From Ralstonia sp. NFACC01 (GTDB taxonomy: Bacteria > Pseudomonadota > Gammaproteobacteria > Burkholderiales > Burkholderiaceae): a stretch of 64,000 nt of DNA. Made by a program: the position numbers and the translations under genes. The stretch's first letter is position 1. Each line of letters starts with the position of its first letter. A model generated the notes under the pieces. The model was not told the DNA's origin and ran no database searches. It saw nothing but the letters and a program-made list of their open reading frames with translations. Where the stretch lies: NCBI RefSeq assembly GCF_900115545.1, contig NZ_FOWV01000001.1, forward strand, positions 372,001 through 436,000. Direction: 5' to 3'. Below are positions 10,751 to 19,334 of the stretch, piece after piece.

Positions 10751-11371
10751 TCAGTTGTTCTGCTTCGTGATCTTCGTGCCTTCGATCGATGCGCCGGCCA
10801 TCAGGCCCGCGTTGGTCAGGTTGAAGCCGATGATTGGTTGCTGAGCGGTGTTGGTATCGACCGCGCCGTTCGCGCCGATCTTTGCCAGTGCCACGGTGGC
10901 ATCCACGCCAGCCGTCCAACCTTGACTGTTCTGGAATTTCTGCAGCGCTTCGTCCGTCATGAACAGGATGATGAGCGCACGCGACTGCGCGCCAGCCTGG
11001 AAGCCCACCGACGCGGAGGCGATGTTGTAGTAGCCCAGCGGACGGCCACCGCCGGTGCGCAGCACGCCTTCGCCGTATTGGCCGCCCACCACAAAGCCGG
11101 CGTTCAGCACCGACGGGAACACGAGTACGCCCTTGGCGCGTCCGACCAGCTCACGCGAGCCGCTGGCCGTGGTGTACAGGCGCGAGAGCACTGAATCGGC
11201 CTGCGAGTTGGTGGTGGCGTGCTTGTTGGTGGACGACATCACGTCCGAGCCCTGAGCATTGGGACTGGTCGTGGTACAGGCCGCGATCTGGGTACCGAGC
11301 AGTGCGACAGCAGCAAGCGCGGCGGCGCGGGTGACGATGGTCTGGCGGCTGATGAGGTGGTTCTTTTTCAT
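10751..11371 (-). CDS. SYLF/Ysc84-domain lipoprotein
   Basis: The 206-aa protein begins with a lipoprotein signal (MKKNHLISRQ, hydrophobic stretch, lipobox IAAC with Cys at about residue 32). The mature part has the SYLF (Ysc84) pattern: GVLVFPSVLNAGFVVGGQYG, then YYNIASASVGFQAGAQSRAL and the C-terminal LAGASIEGTKI-like end. SYLF proteins bind membrane lipids and are common periplasmic or outer-membrane lipoproteins in proteobacteria. The physiological role is not established. A terminator follows. Confidence 0.88.
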   Translation of the reverse strand: MKKNHLISRQTIVTRAAALAAVALLGTQIAACTTTSPNAQGSDVMSSTNKHATTNSQADSVLSRLYTTASGSRELVGRAKGVLVFPSVLNAGFVVGGQYGEGVLRTGGGRPLGYYNIASASVGFQAGAQSRALIILFMTDEALQKFQNSQGWTAGVDATVALAKIGANGAVDTNTAQQPIIGFNLTNAGLMAGASIEGTKITKQNN

Positions 11372-11630
11372 GGCGATTGATCTCACTGTCTTTGTTGTTG
11401 ACGAGGGACACAGGCACACGCGCATCCCGGCTCTGACTCGGTCCCATGCGCTGAGCAAGGGTGTCGACCAAGGTGGAGCAAGCGGCGTGCCCGCCATATC
11501 GCATAAGCGCCGGAGCGCTCAATTCCTGACATTAGGCGAGATTTGTGCCCCATGTGGCGCTTTTGCTTCACTGCTTTGTAAAAACGCAACCCGACCGCAA
11601 TGCAGGTAGCTTTTTCACGCGCAACAAAAA

Positions 11631-11649
11631 ACCGGCGCTTCAGGCCGGT
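11631..11649 (-). terminator. Rho-independent terminator after lpxO
   Basis: Arms ACCGGC / GCCGGT with a 7-nt loop are followed on the minus strand by a T run (AAAAAA on plus at 11625-11630). It lies about 40 bp beyond the lpxO stop. Confidence 0.7.
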
Positions 11650-11685
11650 TCTTTGTGCGATGCAGGAGGCGTGGAGGGTTGGCCG

Positions 11686-12588
11686 TCAGATCCAAATGAT
11701 CAACGCTGCCACGCCAATGATCAGGCCGAACTTCACCACGTAGTAGACCTTGCGGTTCCATGCCTTGAAGCGGCGGCGGTACTGGCCCATCACCCACACG
11801 TAGCGGAACAGTTTGTTGATGCCGCCGGTCTGGTCGCCCTCATCGTTGGGCGAGCTGGCGGCGGTCATGACCTTGCGGCCCAGCCATTTGTTGATGCGCT
11901 GCGCCCAGCCGAATTTCATCGGGCGTTCGATATCGCAGAAGAGGATCAGACGATCCTTGTCGGAGGCGTTTTCGGCCCAGTGCAGATAGGTCTCGTCAAA
12001 GACGACGCCCTGGCCGTCACGCCAGCTGTGGCGCTGGCCGTCAACCTCGATGAAGCAGCGGTCGTCGTTGGGTGTGGCCAGACCCAGGTGATAGCGCAGC
12101 GAGCCGGCAAACGGGTCACGGTGCGGATTCAGCTTGCCGCCCGGCGGCAGCTCGGCAAACATCGCCGCCTTCACGCTTGGCAGGTCGCGCAGCAGCGCGA
12201 CGGTCTTTGGGCAGAGCTGCTCGGCGGACGGATGATGGGCTTCGTACCACTTCAGGTAGAAGCGTTTCCAGCCATTCTTGAAGAACGAGTTGAAACCGGC
12301 GTCGTCGTTCTTCTCGGCAGCCTTGATTTTGCGCAGGTTGACGAGCGCCAGACCTTCGTCGCGAATCTGCGGCCACGCGGCCTGCAGCTTTTCCAGATCC
12401 GGAAAACGCTCGACAGGCACATACGGCGTCTGCGGCACGCCCGAAAACGCGTACATGAAGCAGTTGACCGGCGCGACCACGGCCGAGTGATCAAACATCT
12501 GGCGCCAGAATTTCAGGCGCACCTTGCCGCGAAAGTGCACGTACAGAATGGAGCCCAAATAGAGAGCCACGATAATCCACTTGATCAA
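11686..12588 (-). CDS. lpxO: Lipid A hydroxylase LpxO (Asp/Asn beta-hydroxylase family)
   Basis: The 300-aa protein has an N-terminal membrane anchor (IKWIIVALYLGSILYV) and a C-terminal transmembrane segment. Between them is an Asp/Asn beta-hydroxylase domain with iron and 2-oxoglutarate ligands visible in NPHRDPFAGSLRYHLGL and in TYLHWAENASDKDRLILFCD. LpxO adds a 2-hydroxyl to a lipid A acyl chain at the inner membrane. The overall pattern fits LpxO rather than soluble family members. Confidence 0.88.
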   Translation of the reverse strand: MIKWIIVALYLGSILYVHFRGKVRLKFWRQMFDHSAVVAPVNCFMYAFSGVPQTPYVPVERFPDLEKLQAAWPQIRDEGLALVNLRKIKAAEKNDDAGFNSFFKNGWKRFYLKWYEAHHPSAEQLCPKTVALLRDLPSVKAAMFAELPPGGKLNPHRDPFAGSLRYHLGLATPNDDRCFIEVDGQRHSWRDGQGVVFDETYLHWAENASDKDRLILFCDIERPMKFGWAQRINKWLGRKVMTAASSPNDEGDQTGGINKLFRYVWVMGQYRRRFKAWNRKVYYVVKFGLIIGVAALIIWI

Positions 12589-12849
12589 GGCGATTTCCTT
12601 GCCGCACGGTGGCGGTCAGCAATTGAGTGCATGCGCTGGCAGCGCAATCCGGCATTTTACCCGTGGCGAGGCCGCGCCGCGTGGGTCGCTGCCAACAGTG
12701 CAACGTGGTTTTGTGATGCCACGTTACCGTTTGCGCTGCCTTGGCAATAAAGAACATCTGCGTTGATTTGTCGCGAAATGTGCGTCGCGTTCTACAATTC
12801 CGCTTCGCCTGCCAGGCACCATGGCCGAGGGCAATCACCGGAGGGAGTG

Positions 12850-13410
12850 ATGGGCGTCAATAAACGCGACGAAGAATCGAGCGACATGCCGACCACCATT
12901 GGCATCGTGCCGAGCAGTGCGGAAGCGCTGGAAGCGTCCATCCGCCGTGCCCAGGAAGCGCTATCCGGGGTGTCTGCTCGACTGGCAAGCCGGCCTGCGC
13001 CGCCGCGTCCGGACCCGGCGACAGATCGCTTCGTTGAAACTGACGACACCATGTCCTCAGCAGAAGCGCGCGCCCTGGCCGAACGTTGCATTGCCGGCGA
13101 GGCAACGGAGCCGGCAAGCCTGGCGCGGGCGTTTTCCGCGTTGCTTGGGCAGATCGATGGATTGGAAGCCGACCATGCCGGCCGGCGCCGCGTGCTGCGG
13201 CAGTGGATGGTGAGTCAACTCACCTACAAGATGCTGTATCTGCACCACACCGGTCAGGATTCGACCGTGCCGCCGCGTGCGCTGCGCGCTCAGAAAGAGC
13301 GGGTGAAGGCGCAGGTTTCGGCCCTGCTGGATGCCGGGCGTTCCTACGCCGATGTGCGCCTGACCGACCTGCGCTTTGCCGAGGATGGCAGCGCCGCCGG
13401 TCAGGGCTAG
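12850..13410 (+). CDS. Hypothetical protein
   Basis: The 186-aa protein starts at an ATG preceded by an excellent GGAGGGA ribosome-binding site. It has an Ala/Pro-rich N-terminus and a helical C-terminal half (ALAERCIAGEATEPASLARAF, then QWMVSQLTYKMLYLHHTGQD). There is no signal peptide, transmembrane helix or catalytic motif that I recognise. It diverges from lpxO across about 260 bp that should hold both promoters. Confidence 0.7.
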   Translation: MGVNKRDEESSDMPTTIGIVPSSAEALEASIRRAQEALSGVSARLASRPAPPRPDPATDRFVETDDTMSSAEARALAERCIAGEATEPASLARAFSALLGQIDGLEADHAGRRRVLRQWMVSQLTYKMLYLHHTGQDSTVPPRALRAQKERVKAQVSALLDAGRSYADVRLTDLRFAEDGSAAGQG

Positions 13411-13414
13411 GCGA

Positions 13415-13807
13415 TCAATCTTCGTCGTCGTCCGGTTCGGAGTCGAGGAATTCGCGGCGGGTGAGCCAGTCGGCGATGGCTTGGTCGCAGGCGTCCTTTA
13501 GCTTGGACTTGTTGTCTACCTTGTCGAACAGCGTGAAGTTCATCAACGCCAGGCCCAAGTCTGTGATGTAGAACATCCGCTTCGGGTTGTCGAAGTGGAC
13601 GATGCGGCCGTCGATGTCGCCTTCGTCTTCCGGCTCGGCCGGTGCGTCTTCGAGTTCGACCACGCGGCAGGTGAAGCGCGGTGTGCGAGTGTGCGTCAGA
13701 TATTCGAATTCATCGTGCGACACTTCGCCGGACGGTGTGACGGCAATGGCGAAGCCCCAGATAAAGCGCGGGGTCGGCAGATCCGACAGCTCGTCGATTT
13801 CATCCAT
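13415..13807 (-). CDS. Conserved acidic hypothetical protein
   Basis: The 130-aa protein is strongly acidic, with Asp/Glu runs at both ends (EPEDEGDIDG and the terminal DSEPDDDED). It has a compact middle segment (RMFYITDLGLALMNFTLFDKV). It converges on the preceding gene with 4 bp between stops. I do not recognise the family; no membrane or export signals are visible. Confidence 0.7.
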   Translation of the reverse strand: MDEIDELSDLPTPRFIWGFAIAVTPSGEVSHDEFEYLTHTRTPRFTCRVVELEDAPAEPEDEGDIDGRIVHFDNPKRMFYITDLGLALMNFTLFDKVDNKSKLKDACDQAIADWLTRREFLDSEPDDDED

Positions 13808-13911
13808 CCTTGTTTCTCCAGTCTGATGACGGCTTGTATTAACGCCGCATTATCGCGCGACCCGTGCTGCACGGAAAGCACAATGCACGCCCGATGTGGT
13901 GGGGCGCTGAT

Positions 13912-14739
13912 ATGACCGACCAGCGTATGCAGCGCATTCGGGACGGCCTGGCCGCGCGGCTGGCGTTCGACGTTGATGAGCTCGTTCCTTGGATTGCTGC
14001 CGGACAACGTGTCGGCTGGCTGAGCCGAGAGAGAGCGTCACTGCTTGCGCGCTGGCCGCAGTGGTTCGACGTGTCGACGCAGCGGGTCGATTTGCGGGAG
14101 ACGCTCGACAACGAGGCCGAGCGCACCGCGGCGCTGGCCGAAGTCATCATGCGCCTGGCGGAAGACGGCCACGTGCTCGGCTGGCGCGACGAGCGTTTCG
14201 CCGTCAACACCGGCTGGGGCACGCCCGCGCTGGCGCTGATCGAGCGCGCCGCCGCGCGTTTCTTCGGCATCCGAACCTACGCTGCGCACATGAACGGCCT
14301 GATCGACGGCGGTGAGGGTGCCGAGCCGGCGCTCTGGCTGGCCCGTCGCGCCGAAACCAAGCCGATCGACCCCGGCATGTGGGACAACCTCGTCGCCGGC
14401 GGCATCGGCCATGGCTTCGATGCACGCGGCGCGCTGGAAAAGGAATGCTGGGAAGAGGCGGGCATCGGCGCCGATCTGGCGGCGCAACTGGTGCCGTGCG
14501 GCACGCTGGATGTGCTGCGCGAAGTGCCCGAGGGCATCCAGTGCGAAACGCTGTTCGCCTTCAACCTGACGCTGCCGGACAGCTTCATCCCCGCCAATCA
14601 GGACGGGGAGGTCGCCGGCCATTTGCGTGCCAGCCCCGACGCGGCGCTTGATATCATGGCGGACTTCGCGATGACGGTCGACGCGACGCTCGTCACTCTC
14701 GACGCCCTGGCGCGCCTGAGTTTGCCCCGGGCGCCGTAG
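13912..14739 (+). CDS. Nudix hydrolase with N-terminal DUF4743-like domain
   Basis: The 275-aa protein has a thiamine-pyrophosphokinase-like/DUF4743-type first half (RMQRIRDGLAARL, then DERFAVNTGWG, then ERAAARFFGIRTYAAHMNG). The second half has a Nudix fold with box GGIGHGFDARGALEKECWEEAG, matching the GX5EX7REUXEEXGU pattern except that the first Glu and the Arg are changed. These enzymes cleave nucleoside diphosphate-linked compounds. The altered box means activity is inferred, not certain. Confidence 0.8.
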   Translation: MTDQRMQRIRDGLAARLAFDVDELVPWIAAGQRVGWLSRERASLLARWPQWFDVSTQRVDLRETLDNEAERTAALAEVIMRLAEDGHVLGWRDERFAVNTGWGTPALALIERAAARFFGIRTYAAHMNGLIDGGEGAEPALWLARRAETKPIDPGMWDNLVAGGIGHGFDARGALEKECWEEAGIGADLAAQLVPCGTLDVLREVPEGIQCETLFAFNLTLPDSFIPANQDGEVAGHLRASPDAALDIMADFAMTVDATLVTLDALARLSLPRAP

Positions 14740-14774
14740 CGGTTTGCGTCCGGCAACAATACATAAAACGCTTC

Positions 14775-15641
14775 ATGAGTCACTCCGGTTTCATTCTTAC
14801 CCTGTCATGCCCGGACCAACCGGGCATCGTCCACGCCGTGTCGGGCCTGCTTTTCGAGCAGGGCTGCAACATTCTCGATTCGGACCAGTTTGGCGACGAA
14901 TTCACGGGCCGTTTCTTCATGCGCGTGCATTTTGTTCCGCAGGGCCAGCCGCTGGACCTTGCCGCACTGCGTGACCGCTTTGCGCCCATCGGCGACCGTT
15001 TCTCCATGCAGTGGGGCATGTTCGACGCCGCAATCAAGCCGCGCGTGATGATCCTGGTTTCGAAGATCGGCCATTGCCTGAACGACCTGCTGTTCCGTGC
15101 CCGCGCCGGCCAACTGCCGATCGAGATTGCGGCCATCGTCTCGAATCACCGCGATTTCTACCAACTGGCTGCGTCGTACGACGTGCCATTCATGCACCTG
15201 CCGTTGCTGCAGGCGACGGACGCGCAGAAGGCGCAGCAGGAAGCCCGCATCTGGGAGATCGCGCAGGAGCAGCAGATCGACCTGGTCGTGCTTGCGCGCT
15301 ATATGCAGATTCTTTCCGACGATCTGTGCCGCAAGCTTGAAGGCCGCGCCATCAACATCCACCACTCGTTCCTGCCGAGCTTCAAGGGCGCCAAGCCGTA
15401 TTACCAGGCGCATGAGCGTGGTGTGAAGCTGATCGGCGCAACGGCGCACTACGTGACGGCTGATTTGGACGAAGGCCCGATCATCGAACAAGAAATCGAG
15501 CGCGTGGATCACAGCATGGACCCGGAGCAGCTCACCGCAGTCGGCCGCGACGTGGAATGTGTGGCGCTGGCCCGCGCGGTGAAATGGCATGCGGAACACC
15601 GCATCCTGCTCAACGGCCACAAGACCGTCGTCTTCAAGTAA
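14775..15641 (+). CDS. purU: Formyltetrahydrofolate deformylase
   Basis: The 288-aa protein has an N-terminal ACT domain (GFILTLSCPDQPGIVHAVSG) and a C-terminal formyltransferase-like domain. Conserved segments are NHRDFYQLA, NIHHSFLPSFKGAKPY and GATAHYVTADLDEGPIIEQ. PurU hydrolyses 10-formyl-THF to formate and THF, feeding formate to PurT and balancing one-carbon pools. Length is as expected. Confidence 0.95.
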   Translation: MSHSGFILTLSCPDQPGIVHAVSGLLFEQGCNILDSDQFGDEFTGRFFMRVHFVPQGQPLDLAALRDRFAPIGDRFSMQWGMFDAAIKPRVMILVSKIGHCLNDLLFRARAGQLPIEIAAIVSNHRDFYQLAASYDVPFMHLPLLQATDAQKAQQEARIWEIAQEQQIDLVVLARYMQILSDDLCRKLEGRAINIHHSFLPSFKGAKPYYQAHERGVKLIGATAHYVTADLDEGPIIEQEIERVDHSMDPEQLTAVGRDVECVALARAVKWHAEHRILLNGHKTVVFK

Positions 15642-15666
15642 TCCAGTCAGAGTAGGGGAGCGCGCG

Positions 15667-16395
15667 ATGCGACAGATCATTCTCGATACCGAAACCACCG
15701 GCCTGAATGCCGCCACCGGCGACCGCGTGATCGAAATCGGCTGCGTGGAGATGGTCAACCGCCGCCTGACCGGCCGCAACCTGCATTTCTACATCAACCC
15801 CGAGCGTGAGATCGACGCCGGCGCGATGGCCGTGCACGGCATCACCAACGAGTTCGTGGCCGACAAACCGAAGTTCGCCGAGATCGTTAACGAGATCCGC
15901 GACTACGTGCAGGGCGCCGAGGCGATTATTCACAACGCGGCGTTCGACTTGGGCTTCCTGGACATGGAATTCCAGCGCCTCGGCTTGCCGGCATTCCGTG
16001 AACACCTGTCGGGCCACATCGACACGCTGCGCGAGGCTCGCCAGATGTTCCCGGGCAAGCGCAACTCCCTGGACGCGCTGTGCGACCGTCTGGGCGTGAG
16101 CAACGCGCACCGTACGCTGCACGGCGCATTGCTGGATGCGGAACTGCTGGCCGAGGTCTACCTCGCCATGACGCGCGGCCAGAACACGCTGGTGATCGAC
16201 ATGCTGGAGTCAGGCGAAGGCGCATTGGCCGAAGCCGTCTCTGTCGATCTGAGCGCGCTGCAACTGCCGGTGCTGCTGGCAACCGAAGCCGAGGCCGAAG
16301 CGCATGCCGGCGTGCTCAAGGAAATCGACAAGGCCAGCGGCGGCAAGACCGTCTGGACGCGCGAAGCTGTGGAATCTGCGCCGCCGGTTGCCTGA
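15667..16395 (+). CDS. dnaQ: DNA polymerase III subunit epsilon (3'-5' proofreading exonuclease)
   Basis: The 242-aa protein shows all DEDDh exonuclease motifs: Exo I LDTETTG, Exo II HNAAFDLGFLD and Exo III HGALLDAELLAEVY. The C-terminal tail should bind the alpha subunit. The ATG at 15667 is preceded by a GGGGAG ribosome-binding site and matches the family start. It is the last core gene before tRNA-Val. Confidence 0.95.
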   Translation: MRQIILDTETTGLNAATGDRVIEIGCVEMVNRRLTGRNLHFYINPEREIDAGAMAVHGITNEFVADKPKFAEIVNEIRDYVQGAEAIIHNAAFDLGFLDMEFQRLGLPAFREHLSGHIDTLREARQMFPGKRNSLDALCDRLGVSNAHRTLHGALLDAELLAEVYLAMTRGQNTLVIDMLESGEGALAEAVSVDLSALQLPVLLATEAEAEAHAGVLKEIDKASGGKTVWTREAVESAPPVA

Positions 16396-16466
16396 TCAAA
16401 AAAATGTGCGGCCAGGGTATTTACACGGCTGCGCCTTTTCGCCATAATCTCGTTTTCACCGCATTC

Positions 16467-16541
16467 GGGTGGTTAGCTCAGCGGTAGAGCACTGCCTTCA
16501 CACGGCAGGGGTCACAGGTTCAATCCCTGTACCACCCACCA
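16467..16541 (+). tRNA. tRNA-Val(CAC), CCA encoded
   Basis: The acceptor arms GGGTGGT and ACCACCC pair perfectly. The D arm is GCTC..GAGC, the anticodon stem CTGCC/GGCAG encloses the loop TTCACAC (anticodon CAC), and the T arm is ACAGG TTCAATC CCTGT. Encoded CCA ends at 16541. Its 3' half (from 16497) is repeated at 43827 and 63425, so it is the attachment site of the two elements to its right. The intact gene here shows that integration restores a functional tRNA. Confidence 0.97.
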
Positions 16542-16544
16542 ATT
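16497..16544 (+). repeat. att direct repeat 1 (tRNA-Val 3' half)
   Basis: This 48-bp sequence runs from the anticodon loop through CCA plus AATT. It is identical at 43827-43874 and recurs for 40 bp, then with one base missing, at 63425. This is typical of tyrosine-recombinase integration at a tRNA 3' end. Confidence 0.93.
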
Positions 16545-16547
16545 TTG

Positions 16548-16576
16548 GAAAGCCAGCCTCGTGCTGGCTTTCTTCA
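16548..16576 (+). terminator. Terminator just after tRNA-Val (element A sequence)
   Basis: Ten-bp arms GAAAGCCAGC / GCTGGCTTTC with a 5-nt loop, then a T-rich run. Because it lies to the right of att repeat 1 it belongs to element A, which thus supplies its own terminator to the tRNA transcript. Confidence 0.8.
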
Positions 16577-16683
16577 TTTCCGGGTTAGGAATCACTAACA
16601 CGGAATTTTGCACCCTCGCTGAATCGGAACAGCTGCTCCAGATTTGCTCCACGCGCCTACGCGCAGAGCTTTGGAGATGAGAA

Positions 16684-17694
16684 GTGGCAACGATTCGACA
16701 GCGAGGAAGCTATTGGGAAGCACGAGTCCGCCGTAGAGGGTGGCCAACGCTCTCCCGTAGTTTCTCCACAAAATCAGACGCTCGCGCTTGGGCAACCGTC
16801 ATCGAGTCAGAGATGGAGCGGGGCGTCTATATCGACCGCACCGAGGCTGAGAAAAACACCCTTGGTGATCTCCTGCAGCGCTACGCCGTCGAGGTGTCCA
16901 GCCAAAAGAAAGGCAGGGAATCGGAACGGTATCGGGTTGCTTCCCTTCTTAGGGATCCGATCGCCAAGACGAAGGTTGCCGCCTTGTCTGGGAAGCTCAT
17001 GGCGCAGTGGCGGGATAAACGCCTCAAAGAGGTATCAGGCTCGACGACCAACAGGGACCTGAACCTTATTTCTCACGTCATCAACGTCGCACGCAAGGAA
17101 TGGGGTGTGCACGTCGACAATCCAATTTCCATGATTCGTCGCCCACCGGAGAATCGCGGCCGCACTCGCCGGCTGGCTCTCGGTGAGGAGGAGCGTTTGC
17201 TTGCAGCGCTTGAAGTGCCCCCTCGTGACGAGAAAGGGCGGCTTACCGGTCCAAGTAACCCGTGGATGTGCCCCCTGGTCGTCCTAGCTGTCGAGACGGC
17301 TATGCGGCGCAGCGAGTTGTTGGCGCTTCGTTGGCAGGACGTTGAACTGCAGGACCGCTATGTAAGACTCCACGACACGAAGAATGGCGATGCCCGCGAC
17401 GTGCCACTGTCCACCCGAGCAGCGTCCACGCTGGCTGGGCTTCCTCGACATATCTCAGGCCAAGTGTTCCCGGTCAGTGCAGACGCCGTCAAAAAGTCGT
17501 TTAGCCGCGCTGCGGTCCGAGCGGGGCTTCAGGATCTCCATTTCCACGATCTCCGCCACGAAGCGACGAGCCGTATTGCGGAAAAGCTGGACAACATCTT
17601 AGAGCTCTCAGCGGTCACTGGTCATAAGACGGTGCAAATGCTCAAGAGGTACTACCACCCGCGCGCCAGAGATTTGGCGCGAAAACTGGGTTAG
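16684..17694 (+). CDS. int: Tyrosine recombinase / integrase of element A
   Basis: The 336-aa protein has an N-terminal arm-binding region (QRGSYWEARVRRRGWPTLSR), a SAM-like core-binding domain, and a catalytic domain. Catalytic residues are Arg in AMRRSELLALRW (about 205), His/Arg in HDLRHEATSRI (about 288), His in TGHKTVQ and Tyr in KRYYHPRA (about 322). A GTG start with a GGAG site 8 bp upstream is chosen; the same layout occurs in element B. It would integrate and excise the element at tRNA-Val. It is close in sequence to the integrase at 44025. Confidence 0.93.
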   Translation: MATIRQRGSYWEARVRRRGWPTLSRSFSTKSDARAWATVIESEMERGVYIDRTEAEKNTLGDLLQRYAVEVSSQKKGRESERYRVASLLRDPIAKTKVAALSGKLMAQWRDKRLKEVSGSTTNRDLNLISHVINVARKEWGVHVDNPISMIRRPPENRGRTRRLALGEEERLLAALEVPPRDEKGRLTGPSNPWMCPLVVLAVETAMRRSELLALRWQDVELQDRYVRLHDTKNGDARDVPLSTRAASTLAGLPRHISGQVFPVSADAVKKSFSRAAVRAGLQDLHFHDLRHEATSRIAEKLDNILELSAVTGHKTVQMLKRYYHPRARDLARKLG

Positions 17695-17767
17695 AGGCTT
17701 TGGGGTACTACAGCCCCGGCGTACACCATGGCTTCAGCACCGTCGCGCATAGGCCCCGCCGCGCAAT

Positions 17768-17784
17768 GGTGAATGTTTATGGGG
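17768..17784 (+). repeat. Solo iteron-like repeat
   Basis: GGTGAATGTTTATGGGG matches the iteron consensus found at 27884-28020 with one change. It lies outside the main array, between int and the first small operon. Confidence 0.6.
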
Positions 17785-17883
17785 CAAGAGCAACACAACG
17801 TCGCGAAAGCGATTCAGGCGGCGCATGCGAGGCTGCAACCTCATGCGCGCCTGACCACCACCCACCTGTGAGAGAGGTGAATC

Positions 17884-18147
17884 ATGGCTACTAGCAGCAT
17901 ATCGCGGTTCTTCGTCGCCAGCCTTCTGATTGAGGCGCAGCCAGATTTGGATGACGCGGTACCTAGTGATCTCATGAATTTTCTGCGGCCATCGCTGCAT
18001 CGACTTGTTCGGGCGTGCCAACAAAGAGGCGATCTGTCGGGTGTTATCCGTCGGCAGCGGGAGCGATTGGCACCGGTTGCCGCAGCTGCGGCAGCGTTCG
18101 ATCTCTTCGCAGCAAACCTGACCGAGCTCATGGAGGACGAACAATGA
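17884..18147 (+). CDS. Small hypothetical protein
   Basis: This 87-aa helical protein has an ATG preceded by a GAGAGGTGAATC leader. The same leader precedes the first gene after the integrase in element B (45152), so the slot is conserved between the elements. There is no recognisable domain. Its stop overlaps the next start by 4 bp. Confidence 0.65.
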   Translation: MATSSISRFFVASLLIEAQPDLDDAVPSDLMNFLRPSLHRLVRACQQRGDLSGVIRRQRERLAPVAAAAAAFDLFAANLTELMEDEQ

Positions 18148-18413
18148 CCGTCCAACAACTGATTGAAATCCTGCGCACATATCCAGCCGATGCACGGGTT
18201 GTCGTCGATAGCTGTGAGTTTGGCTACGACGATGTCAGCACAGTCGTTAAGCAACCACTGTTGATTGGTGCAAACAAAATCCCGCACGCATGCGTGTTTG
18301 GCAGAGCAGAGAAACATGCGCCTGCTGACTATGGTGCGGGCGAACATGACGTGCCGAACGGCGGGGAACCCTATGACGAGTTGGCAGTACGCGTAAGCGG
18401 AGGGAGCCGTTAG
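18144..18413 (+). CDS. Small hypothetical protein, coupled to its upstream neighbour
   Basis: The 89-aa protein begins MTVQQLIEILRTYPADARVV, a short pattern common in small phage and plasmid proteins of unknown function. It overlaps the preceding gene by 4 bp (ATGA), indicating translational coupling. No catalytic or membrane features are seen. Confidence 0.65.
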   Translation: MTVQQLIEILRTYPADARVVVDSCEFGYDDVSTVVKQPLLIGANKIPHACVFGRAEKHAPADYGAGEHDVPNGGEPYDELAVRVSGGSR

Positions 18414-18414
18414 C

Positions 18415-18531
18415 GTGATCGCCCGTGTTCCTTGGTTGAAGGTGAACGTTTATGGGGAAAGCGCATTTCCGAGTCAACGCACATTGGCATGGCTTTGGTG
18501 GCGAGACCTCCGGGAGGATTGCTGGGACTGA
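18415..18531 (+). CDS. Tiny Trp-rich ORF (38 aa)
   Basis: A GTG start 1 bp after the preceding stop, with an excellent GGAGGGAG site, opens a 38-codon frame ending with TGA at 18531. The product is Trp-rich (LAWLWWRDLREDCWD). It overlaps a solo iteron (18441-18457), so the frame may be incidental. There is no known family. Confidence 0.35.
   Translation: MIARVPWLKVNVYGESAFPSQRTLAWLWWRDLREDCWD
18441..18457 (+). repeat. Solo iteron-like repeat
   Basis: GGTGAACGTTTATGGGG matches the iteron consensus of the 27.9-kb origin region. Together with 17768 it shows that iteron copies are also scattered near the integrase. Confidence 0.6.
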
Positions 18532-18540
18532 CGCGGCCTC

Positions 18541-18660
18541 CTGTGTGGACAGCCGCTGCGCGCCCCGCATGGATAACCTGATGGACAGGCTGTTGGACAA
18601 CCCTGCGGGTTGACCACGAGCCTGCCCACGAGGTTTTCCACGCTTGCCCACACTGCGGCC
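18541..18660 (+). repeat. GGACAG-rich repeat, inverted relative of 27640-27760
   Basis: This stretch (TGGACAGCCGCT, CCCGCATGGA, CTGATGGACA, GCCTGCCCAC) aligns by eye with the reverse complement of 27640-27760. The two places therefore share a diverged inverted duplication, each near iteron sequences. Confidence 0.55.
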
Positions 18661-18712
18661 TTGCCTTGCGACCATTGATGGATACTTTCCCAATCCAAAC
18701 ATCTGGCCGGCC

Positions 18713-19246
18713 ATGCCAAACATTCTGGTTGTAGATCTCGAAGCCACGTGCGACGAAAACGCGCCATCGTTCGATATGGAATGCATTGAGGTCGGTGCAG
18801 TGTGGATGGCCGATGGTTCTGTGGTGGATTGTTTTCAGGCCTTCGTGCGCCCAGTTGTCAATCCCCGACTCACCCCATTCTGTTCGGCGCTGACGGGTAT
18901 CCGTCAGGCCGACGTAGACAGCGCCCCCCTGTTCCCTGCAGTAGCCGAGGCCCTACGGACGTTCGTAGCGTACTGCGGGCAGCCCAACTCGGTGTGGGCA
19001 AGTTGGGGCGCGTGGGACTGCAAGCAGCTTGAACGTGACAGCGCGCGACACGGCATCGCCTTACCCATTGACCTACCTCACGTGAATGCGAAGCGGCTGT
19101 TCGCCAAGGCACGACGTATTGGCAAGGAGGTTGGTATGGCGAAGGCCTTGGAGTTGGCCGGCTTACCGCTTGATGGTGCGCACCACCGAGCCCTGGATGA
19201 CGCGCTCAATGTAGCCAAACTATTGCAGGTCATCCTTGACCAATAG
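18713..19246 (+). CDS. DEDDh 3'-5' exonuclease (ERI1/KapD-like)
   Basis: The 177-aa protein has the three exonuclease motifs: VVDLEATC (DxE), a middle Asp in WASWGAWDCKQLER, and HHRALDDALNVAKLL (HxxxxD). The arrangement and size resemble ERI1/KapD-type single-domain nucleases, which act on RNA or DNA 3' ends. The start at 18713 matches the motif-proximal start usual in the family, although no strong ribosome-binding site is seen. Confidence 0.8.
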   Translation: MPNILVVDLEATCDENAPSFDMECIEVGAVWMADGSVVDCFQAFVRPVVNPRLTPFCSALTGIRQADVDSAPLFPAVAEALRTFVAYCGQPNSVWASWGAWDCKQLERDSARHGIALPIDLPHVNAKRLFAKARRIGKEVGMAKALELAGLPLDGAHHRALDDALNVAKLLQVILDQ

Positions 19247-19334
19247 TTTTAATGGAAGCGTCCTTGAATCACATCTGTTTGCCTTCACATTGTGTTCTCG
19301 ACCGACAACAGCGCACGCTGGTAGAGGGGGGGAT

